DNA of 64,000 bases, taken from the NCBI GenBank assembly GCA_963576565.1, contig OY755047.1:36113851-36177850 (forward strand). The letters run 5' to 3'. Under the pieces are notes generated by a model. The model worked only from the letters and a program-made list of their open reading frames with translations, ran no database searches and was not told where the DNA came from. Positions 57,301 through 64,000 of this stretch are shown here, piece by piece. The translations under genes were made by a program, and so were the position numbers. This stretch comes from Aspidapion aeneum (Eukaryota; Arthropoda; Insecta; Coleoptera; Brentidae). Positions within the stretch are counted from its first letter, which is position 1. Every line of letters starts with the position of its first letter.

Positions 57301-60300
57301 AGAAAATTAGTTTCCCGCTGGATACCGCATCTGTTAACCGAAGAACTCAAGAACAGTAAAAAGCTAGGCTCAATTGATGTCAGAAAACTCTAGACCGCTT
57401 TAAGGCAGGAAACTCGACAAACGTGTACAGCATTGTCAGTGGTGGTGGATTTACTCATATGAACCCGAAAATAAACGTCCGTCATCTGTTCATCACATTT
57501 CTCAAAGAATTCTCCACGAAAATTAATGCACTTTCGCATGCGCTTAAACTAGTTGTCAAAGCTGTAATTCCACTCGTTTGTTGGTACCTTACAGTAAGAA
57601 CTACTCTAAAGCGGGGTCTACACAAAACGTTTTGCCTAACGTTTTACTTGATCAGGTAAAACCTTTCGTGTAGGTAATAAAACGTACGTTTTCCCTGAAC
57701 TGAACAGAACTGAAGTCGGACCTGTTGAACTGATCGGTAGAGGCTTTGTTTCCGGTAAAACGTCAGTTTTAGCGGCATTTCTTGTGGTAATGCATACAAT
57801 TTTAATTCCTTCCGAGTGCAACTTAGAAGTTGGTATACGAAACGTCCGACGTTAGATAAGATATCTTTTAGGAAATCAAACAGGTTATTGTCTTCCTCCA
57901 CTAATTTTTAATTTGTTTTAAACAAATAGTCCCGACATGTTTCGTAAGCAGAAACTTACATCTTCGGGGGACATTACCAAACTAAATCAGCACAACATTT
58001 TGAAAAACTGGTTAAAAAACTATGTTTAGCTACTGAAACGGTTACAACATTATTGACAAAAGCAGTGCTTCCTCCATGGTGTATCAAAAACTGATCTAAA
58101 AACGTACGTTAAAACTATCAAGTGTGTACGCTAGTCTTTCAACCGTCATACTTGACCCTTTTGACTGACAGGCAAGACGTAAGGTAAAATGTTATGTCCA
58201 GGTTGGTAAAGTCAAAATTGTATTCTTGAAGGCGTCGAGTGCATCCTCTGGCGACTGAAATCTTGGACCACGTAGTCCATTCTTGATTTTTGGAAAAGTA
58301 TAGAAACCGTTCGGGCTTAGGTCGGTACTGTATGGAGGACGGTCCAACAATTCGACGTTTTGTTAAATTAAAAATTTAATGGTTTTTTGCTTCTTTGTGC
58401 GAACTTGCATTGTCTTGTTGGACGATGATTCGTTGTTCGGGGTTCATTTTTCGGGGCTCAGCAATGACCGTCCGCAAATAAATGGTGAGTTACCAATTGG
58501 CAGTAACAGTTCTTGAATCTTCCGGAGGAAATATTGCTCCATGACCTGCTTTTGAGAGAGATGTCGCGATCATCTTTTTGGATACAGTTTGAGAGGATGA
58601 CTTTTGTTGGCTTTTCTCCATCTTGGAACACCTAAACAGACAACTGACACTTATTTTCGAGTTCATATGAGTAAATCCAGGATTCATTTCTGATGAGCAT
58701 GCGCACAGCATCGCTATTTTCCTGGGTGACAGCCGTTATTGGTGCACCTGGCCTTGGATCGTGGCTAAGGCTAACCCGTCCACGCTCGAATTCTCCATAC
58801 CAACAAGAAACTGTCGACTGATGTGGTGTTTCATTCCCGAAAACAGAAATCACATCTGCAAGGTATTCTTGTTGAGATAATTTCCATCAAAAGTTGAAAA
58901 AATTATAGCCCGAAAATGTTCACGGTTTAATTCAATTTTTCGACTGATTTAATTAAAAACATTCACTGTAGCTAGGTATAAAACTATAATCTACTTTGAA
59001 ATGCAACATTGTCAAAGGCTTACAAATATAAAATTCGGATTAAAGTGATAATAACAAAACAATAGGCTGACAAGAAAATAGGGGAAATGTCAGCCTTCGA
59101 AAGTGTTGCATTTCAAAGTAGGATCCGGCTTTTTATAGAGATATGACTATATATATCGCACTGACGTTTTGAATTTAGGTTAGGTAAGGATCGAGGTTAA
59201 GCTTTAGTAACGACATTTGATCAGTGTCGCCCTTTATATTCCTATATCGATACCCTAATTCTGAACCGTCGTATCCCACAAAAAAATGAAAATTCATATT
59301 TTTGCGTCAAAGGTTAGTAATTATCCATAGCTATATGCTGCGAAATTCTCGCAAACAAAAAAATTATATAGTCATTTCCGCGATTTCAAATAAGTCGCAT
59401 AATGCTTCCCCTATGTAAGTTGCTTCTAACTTTTCTTATTCCTGTAAAATTTTGTTGAGTTGGGTTACGACGTTTCAGAATTAGGGTGACGATATGCAAA
59501 ATATAAGACAGGTATTAGCATCCAGAATAAAAATGTACTAAGTAGTAAAAAACTCTTATAATATATATAAATTTATCTAGTTTTTTGTTGAAAGTTCAAT
59601 ATCAACTATACTGGAATTCAGTCAATGGCATAAGGACTTCGGTCAATAGCCGGTTGAATTTTAAATTCAGTAATATAACATTATAAACAAAGAAATAAAC
59701 TCTTTAGTCCAACGATACTTTATATCTTTTTAGGTTATCGACATTAACGATCATCGGCCAGAATTCAGCGAAACATTATACAAGGTCGAAATTTCAGAAG
59801 CGGTTCCTATAGATACCGAAATTCTAAAACTAACTGCCACAGACAAAGACGAAAACGACAAACTGATCTACAGCTTTTATTCCGCTGAAAATATAGCGTC
59901 GTTGAAGATGTTCACGTTGGATTCCATAACTGGGGTTATCACTTTAGCAGCTGCTCTCGACCGAGAAACGTTAGCTGAACATGTTTTAACTGTCATGGTC
60001 AGAGATGCAGGTTAGTATCTTAACAGTTTAAAAGCAGAAGAAAAAAAAATTTCTTTTGTGAAGTCTCTATTTACATCAGTCGACAAATATTTAAGATTAA
60101 TGAAAAAACCAAAAAGACCTATAAGAAGATAATATAAAAGAGGAAAAATATTTTTAAACAAATGAATTTTGTCTAGAAAATATTTTGCAACCACTCGCAC
60201 TTTCTTTACAAGATATTTTTTTATACCCCTAGGTACCCCAGCCGAGAAAAACCTAGCCCGACTGCACATAGTGGTCCACGACCATAACGACCATGCACCC

Positions 60301-61889
60301 CACTTTACAGATAAGATCCTGGTGGGCAAGGTGTATGAAACGGCAACGGTGGGCAGTGTTGTCTTGAGGGCTCTCGCAGTTGATCATGACAAAGGAGAGA
60401 ACGCTAGGATTACTTATTCAATAATATCTGGCAATGTTGGTAATGCGTTTACCATCGATCCAGATATTGGTGAGTTTGTAGGGATGTAGGAGGTGCTCAG
60501 CACGCGACGGCATCAGAAGGTTTTAGCTTAGAAAAATCCACTTCTTTGCTAACGGTGCGGATTCTATGTCTAAATATTTTTGTTGGTTTAATTGTCCACA
60601 TTATTTTGCAGGGACGATAAGAACGGCCAGAGAATTAGACCTGTCGGCCGCCACTGAGTATACTCTACATATCAGAGCCACTGACCATGGACAGCCTTCT
60701 TTATTTTCCACAGTACCTGCTCACATTTCTTTGACAATGGCTGATAACGCACCACCCAGGTAAATCAACGTTCAATTTAAAAAAGAGAATATTTTTGAGC
60801 TCCAAGATTATTACCAAGAACAACATAAAACGAGGAAACCCAACCCTAATACTAGGTTAGGGGTCATACGAAGGGCTGCTCTTGCTTCTTATACAATGAA
60901 AGTATTTACAATAGTAGTTCATCGCAATTTTAAATCTACTAGCCCAATCTTTTCGAAATAAATCAGCTTTCCTGGGCAGACCTTGAACAAAGCTTGGAGG
61001 GACATAACAGAGAATACGAGCTATTAACTCCTATTGTACTGGAAAAGTCTAATTTACTGACATATCTATAAAGTCTTCAGTGCCCTGTGGAGTTATTTCC
61101 AGGCACAGCCCCCTCAAATTAAGTAGCCTGATCCTTCTTTAAATTGCAACAGTGTCGGAGGCTGACAGATCTAAAATGACCATTATTTTAAAAGGGATTT
61201 TGGCATTATGTGTTAATTTGAAGGAGCTGTGGTCCATAAAATTCAGTTCGGTAGGTTATTAGCTCTTCGCCTGTATTCTTTGGGGCGCAACATCCCCTGG
61301 ACTGATAATTGATCAGCTAATAAATATGAATTTTTATTAAGGTTTACCAACAAAGAAATAGCTGCAGAAATCTACGAAGATCAACCATTAGGAAGTTACG
61401 TAGCCCACCTAGACGTCCGTAGTACATCTTCGTTACTGTTCGAAATTCTAGAAGGCAACTCTGATAATAGTTTTATCATTAGTCCTAGTACGGGCGTTAT
61501 AACCACTCAAAAAAGTTTAGATTACGAGACCACTAAGATTTACAACTTATCTGTGATAGCCACGAATATGGTAAGAAATATAATATATCCATGGTCTTCA
61601 AATTCAACTTCTTTAACCAAAAAATCTTTTACAAATAATTTTAGTTTCTCTCAAAAAACGAGTTTAATTTTGCTCATTGATAATATTCCAGTGCGCAGTT
61701 AGTTAATATGACGGTAAGTACAGTTTTTCATTTTTTAGGCCTCCGCTTCTGCCACCTGCAATGTAATCATCCATATATTAGATAAAAACGATAACGTTCC
61801 TCAGTTTACGCAGTCGCAGTACTACGGTATCATCAGCGAGTCTGCGCCGATTACTTCCTTAGTTCTAACCAACAGTAGCGAACCTTTAG
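45165..61889 (+). CDS. kug: Fat-like cadherin gene (partial, eight exons)
   Basis: Eight + strand exons join without frame breaks to about 519 residues: 45165-45317, 46498-46708, 50076-50227, 59734-60010, 60233-60469, 60612-60759, 61342-61570, 61739-61889. They span some five extracellular cadherin repeats with Ca-binding motifs VIDINDHRPEF, VVHDHNDHAPHF, MADNAPPRF and ILDKNDNVPQF, and DRE-type motifs LDHE, LDRET, LDYET. Phrases such as NDTLWFDI, RDTGNILLA, STSSLLFEILEGN and GIISESAPITSLVLT point to the FAT1-3/kugelei group, not FAT4/Fat; this rests on recalled family patterns. The protein is a giant single-pass adhesion receptor; fly fat-like acts in planar polarity of follicle cells. Introns grow to 9.5 kb by transposon insertion. 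Both gene ends are missing. Confidence 0.88.
46498..46708 (+). CDS. kug: Fat-like cadherin exon B
   Basis: Acceptor TTTTCTTTAG, donor ATGG/GTAAGT; 211 bases, phase 0 to 1. Encodes IKATDFGDPPKSS, then the next repeat to NDLDNDTLWFDIM. Confidence 0.88.
46760..49180 (+). pseudogene. RTE-like LINE, 5'-truncated and decayed
   Basis: Starts inside the AP endonuclease: TAYAPSDDKTVATKQMSFDQ, then MTRLG interrupted by a hairpin MITE and continued as DFNSQTG, then HKDIHRYTW, and TCGSDHQLVKAIILC (catalytic SDH motif). A linker follows (FRNLEIESTQRL, RLDEKLLNKEHIF). RT blocks are QSGFRAGRSCSDNVFCPKQV and THVTFVDLQKAYYTV (the second part of block A has Tyr for Asp), YEYVYLGVIFDKKETDCKEL and EKRIVKAKAFIGCL. 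Stops and frame changes occur throughout. Non-functional. Confidence 0.85.
46883..47005. mobile_element. hAT-type hairpin MITE, internally duplicated
   Basis: Ends TAGAGTCCCTG and CAGGGACTCTA; flanked by the 8-bp duplication GGCTTGGC (46875-46882 and 47006-47013). The interior is a perfect palindrome around ATATTAATAT, present twice as 55-bp tandem units (46888-46942, 46943-46997). TIRs beginning TAGAG fit the hAT consensus YARNG, and 8-bp duplications are typical of hAT. It interrupts the endonuclease GDFN motif of the LINE. Confidence 0.8.
50076..50227 (+). CDS. kug: Fat-like cadherin exon C
   Basis: Acceptor TTTTTTGTTTAG, donor ACG/GTAAGT; 152 bases, phase 1 to 0. Encodes GDDRHDFYIGRDTGNILLAH, then KLDHELQREYCLNISVTD to INIT. 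Confidence 0.88.
50282..50345 (+). repeat. Decayed duplicate of the 3' end of exon C
   Basis: GCGAGTACTTCCTTAAAATCAG, then TTTACTCAGATCACTATCACGGTAAGTTA resembles the last part of exon C plus its donor (GAGAGTACTGCCTTAACATCAG ... ACTCAGATTAATATCACGGTAAGTTA) in the adjacent intron. The middle is deleted and no acceptor precedes it, so it should be inactive. Confidence 0.65.
51134..51194. mobile_element. hAT-type hairpin MITE, 61 bp
   Basis: TAGGGTCACTGCATCC ... GGATGCAGTGACCCTA; 27-bp arms are perfect complements around a 7-base loop (51161-51167). Flanked by the 8-bp duplication CATTCCCG (51126-51133, 51195-51202). Ends resemble those at 46883 (TAGRGTCMCTGYAT shared). Confidence 0.82.
51398..51786. 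mobile_element. Non-autonomous element with hairpin ends, copy 2
   Basis: Begins AGGTCACACATATACTATAC, ends GGCCCATATATTGGCACAG, flanked by TTTT on both sides. Same family as 4200-4814 but lacks its CTGT microsatellite and adjacent part. It breaks the transposase pseudogene. Confidence 0.75.
52381..52920. mobile_element. Fold-back element of about 540 bp
   Basis: Arms pair in order: TGTCCAAGGAATTAACACAT with the inverse ATGTTAATTCCTTGGACA; GGCCAGATCAGAAATTTGC with AATGGAAGCG-flanked GATCTGACC; CTTTTCTGAACTCA with TGAGTTTAGAAAAG. The arms are about 165 bp around a 195-bp centre. No ORF. Confidence 0.65.
53345..53500. repeat. G-rich hAT-like MITE end
   Basis: AGTGGCGCACCCAGGAATG followed by a run of 14 G is the usual look of insect hAT MITE ends; the partner end was not resolved. 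Confidence 0.4.
54133..55678 (+). pseudogene. Jockey-type reverse transcriptase (broken)
   Basis: Open from the insertion point: WARSNEEKADIFASHLEKTF, KKAPGYDLINGVVIKQLP, KLWKVAEVIMIPKPGKP, SYRPISLLPIISKLYEKLLL, HQFGFRDKHSTIDQ, VCSAVFLDVAQAFDKVWHEG (catalytic Asp of block A), GVPQGSVLGPYLYLLFTCDI, LATFADDTGLLTVE (FADD). C-terminal NAPWYVRNSDLHRDLKIETV and RRLKRMKPFELVN are typical of Jockey ends. Defects: in-frame TAA at 54898-54900 just before GVPQGS, a frameshift in an A run near 55268-55280, and TAA at 55451-55453. The endonuclease and ORF1 were lost by 5' truncation. Confidence 0.9.
54133..55890 (+). mobile_element. 5'-truncated Jockey-type LINE inserted in M3
   Basis: Flanked by the 11-bp duplication ATATGTTACAT (54122-54132 and 55891-55901). 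It ends in an A-rich tail (AAATAAAAAAAAATAAAAAAA). Removing it restores mariner codons HVTYRE. 1.76 kb, RT part onward only. Confidence 0.9.
56329..56751. other. Unassigned intron sequence
   Basis: CTGTGTCTGTCTGATTGCCC at 56440-56465 is a TE-like phrase, but no element could be bounded. Confidence 0.35.
56752..57048. mobile_element. MITE with about 70-bp inverted repeats
   Basis: Left arm ATAGGTAGCGAAGCCTGACA ... TGACATGTTTTCTTCGGTT; right arm CCGAGGAAAACATGTCA ... TGTCAGGCTTCGCTTCCTAT. No ORF. Confidence 0.65.
57052..57480 (+). pseudogene. Mariner remnant M4 (N-terminal part)
   Basis: Plus strand: VDSFSLVWGIQAWAD-like helix-turn-helix remains, then NTAVTQENIDAVRMLITKDR, HVIYREIEAISKTSIQKNVH, KLVSRWIPHLLTEELKNSKK and FTHMNPKINVRH. 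Frames shift more than once. Ends where an opposite-strand mariner piece begins. Confidence 0.75.
57590..58205. mobile_element. Insertion of unknown type inside M5
   Basis: Mariner sequence stops at CACTCGTTTGTTGG and resumes at GTAAAGTCAAAATTGTATTC. The inserted part starts near GGGGTCTACACAAAACG and contains several AAAACGTACGTT-type palindromes and short inverted repeats; termini not resolved. Confidence 0.5.
58991..59121. mobile_element. 131-bp MITE in mariner M5
   Basis: CTACTTTGAAATGCAACATT at the left and the inverse GTTGCATTTCAAAGTAG at the right. A diverged copy is at 61130-61226. Confidence 0.7.
59251..59490. mobile_element. Short MITE with ACCCTAATTCTGAA ends
   Basis: Left ACCCTAATTCTGAACCGTCG, right CGTTTCAGAATTAGGGTGAC; arms about 28 bp. 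No ORF. Confidence 0.65.
59734..60010 (+). CDS. kug: Fat-like cadherin exon D
   Basis: Acceptor TATCTTTTTAG, donor GCAG/GTTAGT; 277 bases, phase 0 to 1. Encodes VIDINDHRPEFSETLYKVEI to LDRETLAEHVLTVMVRDAG. Confidence 0.9.
60233..60469 (+). CDS. kug: Fat-like cadherin exon E
   Basis: Acceptor TTATACCCCTAG, donor ATTG/GTGAGT; 237 bases, phase 1 to 1. Encodes TPAEKNLARLHIVVHDHNDH, APHFTDKILVGKVYETATVG to NAFTIDPDIG. Confidence 0.9.
60612..60759 (+). CDS. kug: Fat-like cadherin exon F
   Basis: Acceptor TTATTTTGCAG, donor CCCAG/GTAAAT; 148 bases, phase 1 to 2. Encodes TIRTARELDLSAATEYTLHI, RATDHGQPSLFSTVPAHISL to MADNAPP. Confidence 0.9.
61130..61226. mobile_element. Diverged copy of the 131-bp MITE
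   Basis: TCCTTCTTTAAATTGCAACA at the left and TGTGTTAATTTGAAGGA at the right, matching the ends of 58991-59121; lies in intron F-G. Confidence 0.5.
61342..61570 (+). CDS. kug: Fat-like cadherin exon G
   Basis: Acceptor TTTTTATTAAG, donor AATATG/GTAAGA; 229 bases, phase 2 to 0. Encodes FTNKEIAAEIYEDQPLGSYV, STSSLLFEILEGNSDNSF, STGVITTQKSLDYETTKIYN. Confidence 0.9.
61739..61889 (+). CDS. kug: Fat-like cadherin exon H
   Basis: Acceptor CATTTTTTAG, donor TTAG/GTAGGC; 151 bases, phase 0 to 1. Encodes ASASATCNVIIHILDKNDNV, PQFTQSQYYGIISESAPI to SSEPL. The gene continues beyond the window; no later exon was found before 64000. Confidence 0.88.
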
Positions 61890-62015
61890 GTAGGCAAACT
61901 TTAAAATTTATTTTTTTATTTTAGTAAAAATAAATGGATCCATAACGACGTATATAAGGGGGGCCCGGAGGACGGGCCTCCCCCAAAGCTAAACTTTTTT
62001 AATATTTTCCACATA

Positions 62016-63325
62016 TACCGGGTGGGCCAAGCGCGGATCTGGGTTAAAATCTAGGGGGGGGTAATAGTCGACGAAATTTTTTTTGTAATATAATTTTTTT
62101 TCTAGGGGGGGTAACTGTCTTGTTTTTCCTTTAATTATTAGGAAAAAGTGATTTTTTTCTACTAGGGGGGTAATTACCCCGTTACCCCCCCCCCCCCCCC
62201 TCAAATCCGCGCTTGGGGTGGGCCAAAAAAAAACCGGACAATTTTTATTTCATTATAACTTTTGAACTATACCATAGATTTTAATGGGACAAACTCCACT
62301 TGGCAGAGAATTAATCAGAGTTTTAAATAAATAAATTTTTTTGCCCGCCATTTCAAAACCCAAGATGGCGCCCGATATAAAATTGTACCCTTCAAAGATG
62401 CTCGTTTATTATTGTGTTGCGAACATGTTTTAATAAATTTTTTTAATAACTATAACAGCAGTATTCTTGGCACGCACAACAAGGTATAAATCAGCAAAAT
62501 CGGTTCGGTTGTTCTAAAAAAAAATAATTTTTGTTTTAACCATTGTTTTGAATATTATACGACTCCCTTGCCAAGCATGTCTGCATTTATTTCCTTATAA
62601 ATTCATTATACAGAAGACATTTTCGGAAAATAAGAATAAGCACGCCATTGTGAAGAATCAAGTATGATTCTGTCCGACATCCTAAATTCTAAGATGGCGG
62701 CAAATTTCGATTATAATCTTTAAAGAGCAATCAATTTTCAACATGATTTTTTTTATTTCACTAAAATTGGTTCAGCAATAACGAATTTATAAGGAAATGA
62801 ATGCAGACAGGATTGGCAATGCAATCGTATAATGGGTAAAACAATGGCTGAAACAAAAATAGATTCTTTGAGACCCACCACACCGATTTTACTAATTTTC
62901 ACCTCGTTGTGTGGGGGAAAAGTAGTTATTTTCTATAAATTAAAAAAAAAATAAAACATTCGGAAACAATCAATTCTCACCAGGTCGTCTTTTATTTCAA
63001 TAAAATCGGTTCAGTAGTAATAATTTTATAAGGAAATAAATGCAGACATGATTGGCAAGGCAATCGTATAATATGCAAAACAATGATTGAAACAAAAATA
63101 TTTTTTTAGAACCACTGAACCGATTTTGCTAATTTGTACCTTGTTGTGCGTGGCAAGAATGCAGCTTTTTTAATAATTTTAAAAAATAATTAAGAAATGT
63201 TTGCAACACGAGAATAAATGAGCATCTTTGAAGGGTACATTCAGTCAAAAACTCTAATTAATTCTCTGCCAAGTGCAGCTTGTTTCATTAAAATCGATTG
63301 TTTCTTTTGGCCCACCCGGTATATT
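62016..63325. mobile_element. TA-flanked inverted-repeat element
   Basis: Left end ACCGGGTGGGCCAAAA (interrupted by a MITE), right end TTTTGGCCCACCCGGT followed by ATA. Inner blocks pair too: AGTTTGTCCC/CAAGC region, CTTGGCAGAGAATTAATCAGAG with CTCTAATTAATTCTCTGCCAAG-type inverse, and TACCCTTCAAAGATGCTCGTTTAT with its inverse near 63220. The centre has imperfect tandem blocks (GGTTCAGYARTAA, AAGGAAATRAATGCAGACA). No transposase frame. Tc1/mariner-like by ends. Confidence 0.65.
62028..62215. mobile_element. hAT-type MITE with G and C runs
   Basis: TIRs CAAGCGCGGAT / ATCCGCGCTTG are exact over 11 bp; 8-bp duplication GGGTGGGC at 62020-62027 and 62216-62223. Interior has several GGGGGG tracts and an 18-C run. 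It sits in the end of the surrounding element. A partial relative lies at 44791. Confidence 0.75.
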
Positions 63326-64000
63326 TCCTCCAAAACTGTTTTCGAAATACGCCACTGCATGACGACACCTTGCTAGCCCATTAGCACATTCCACGCTATA
63401 CTAGCCTTGAAAACAGTTTTTTTAGATATTATGACTATATATCTTAGAAACGAAAGCTTCTACGAAGTTTTTGATTATACCAAATACAACACAAATTATT
63501 GAGAATGTTTGTTCTACTACATTCTGAAAACCGCACTTTGATGCGATGCTCCGTTAAAAAGCGTATTTTCAATTCTTAAACTGTCAAAAAACTGTAATCA
63601 GCTCGTTACACTATCGAACACTTTTTTTCATAAAAATCTCATGAAAATTAGTTTAGCGGTTTAGGAGCTATCGTCTTACGGACAGACATACACACAGACA
63701 GACCTCATGACGATATTGCTAAGATAGGTCATAATACACCCAAATAACACATGTCGGCTTTATCTCAAAACACAAATTTTTCGTCGCGGGCCAGGAAGGT
63801 AAAAACTGCTGTATGGATCTTAATTATTTTTCTTCCACTTGAGGAAATTTGTTCAGTGGTACTTGAATAGATGATGTATAATAAATACTTATGTGATGTG
63901 GTAAAGATACCCTATTGACATACATTTTCTCAAAAACCTAAGATGTACCTTATTGTAGGAAAAAGTTCATCCTATTTTATCTTCTAACCTAAAAATTCCA
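63326..64000. other. Intron or downstream sequence with a TE-like tail
   Basis: 63640-63700 (AGTTTAGCGGTTTAGGAGCTA then ACGGACAGACATACACACAG) is a phrase common to many insect TE 3' regions. No coding exon was recognised. Confidence 0.4.

Larger units (their letters stand above)
57485..59240 (-). pseudogene. Mariner remnant M5, interrupted twice
   Basis: Minus strand. 58853-58650 gives MISVFGNETPHQSTVSCWYG, EFERGRVSLSHDPRPGAPIT, AVTQENSDAVRMLI; 58711-58210 gives FTHMNSKISVSCLF, GHGAIFPPEDSRTVTANW and C-terminal pieces. The C-terminal end continues at 57500-57590 beyond an insertion of about 610 bp. The 5' region (58860-59240) is cut by a MITE at 58991-59121. Together with M4 it makes two mariners facing tail to tail. 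Confidence 0.75.
50228..59733 (+). other. Intron C-D, 9.5 kb, filled by transposons
   Basis: Holds the element at 50467-52353, a fold-back at 52381-52920, a G-rich hAT-like end at 53345, mariner copies M3-M5, a Jockey insertion and several MITEs; the remaining pieces under 400 bases are unassigned. Confidence 0.7.

Noticed and set aside
60012..60329. Minus-strand open frame across exon E
   Set aside because: Shadow of the cadherin exon and intron; no similarity to a known protein.

Overview
The window is nuclear DNA of a eukaryote, most likely an insect. It holds widely spaced exons with GT-AG introns, and gene-like sequence is swamped by insect-type transposable elements: mariner, Ty3/gypsy with a tRNA-Lys primer site, Jockey-, RTE- and I/LOA-like LINEs, a Penelope-like element, a Crypton, Harbinger/hAT/pogo-like MITEs and tRNA-derived SINEs. 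The TE mix would suit a large, repeat-rich beetle genome, but order and species cannot be proven from the sequence. There are no bacterial operons, Shine-Dalgarno sites, rRNA genes or CRISPR arrays. || Host genes: the one clearly recognised host gene is a fat-like cadherin (orthologue group of Drosophila kugelei/fat2 and vertebrate FAT1-3). Eight exons on the + strand between 45165 and 61889 join in frame (introns of phase 0,1,0,1,1,2,0) and encode about 519 residues covering roughly five extracellular cadherin repeats. The 5' and 3' parts of the gene lie outside the window or were not found. A second host exon, 28388-28501 (+, 38 codons, phase 0-0), has good splice sites but an unidentified product. 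It ends an array of about eleven decayed copies of its own acceptor and 5' part (about 25330-28387), the most unusual gene-related structure here. || Layout: 1-2404 holds a decayed LINE and a mariner remnant. 2624-14378 is a mariner shell bounded by TA. Inside it sit an 11-kb Ty3/gypsy retrotransposon (LTRs 2652-4889 and 12159-13618, 4-bp target duplication GACC) and a tRNA-related SINE-like insertion. 15190-15891 is a broken Crypton tyrosine recombinase. 15884-22196 is a palindromic Penelope-like element whose left arm contains three further inverted-repeat elements, one inside another. 22197-25100 holds dispersed repeats, a promoter-like site and a LINE fragment. 25330-28501 is the exon array. 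28502-45164 holds dispersed and tandem repeats, LINE RNase H fragments repeated in tandem, a Harbinger-type MITE, a minisatellite and SINEs. 45165-61889 is the cadherin gene, whose introns host a RTE-like LINE, a Tc1/mariner-superfamily element broken by two insertions, a fold-back element, three mariner remnants (one split by a Jockey insertion with an 11-bp target duplication) and several MITEs. 61890-64000 is intron or downstream sequence with a hAT-type MITE nested in a TA-flanked inverted-repeat element. || Working relation: the TEs are degraded (stops, frameshifts, truncations) and none looks autonomous. Their mutual insertions give a relative chronology: the gypsy element is younger than its mariner host, the Jockey copy is younger than its mariner, and two tiny hAT hairpins are younger than the LINE and the transposase they interrupt. 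Apart from the cadherin exons and the 28388 exon, nothing in the window looks under coding constraint.
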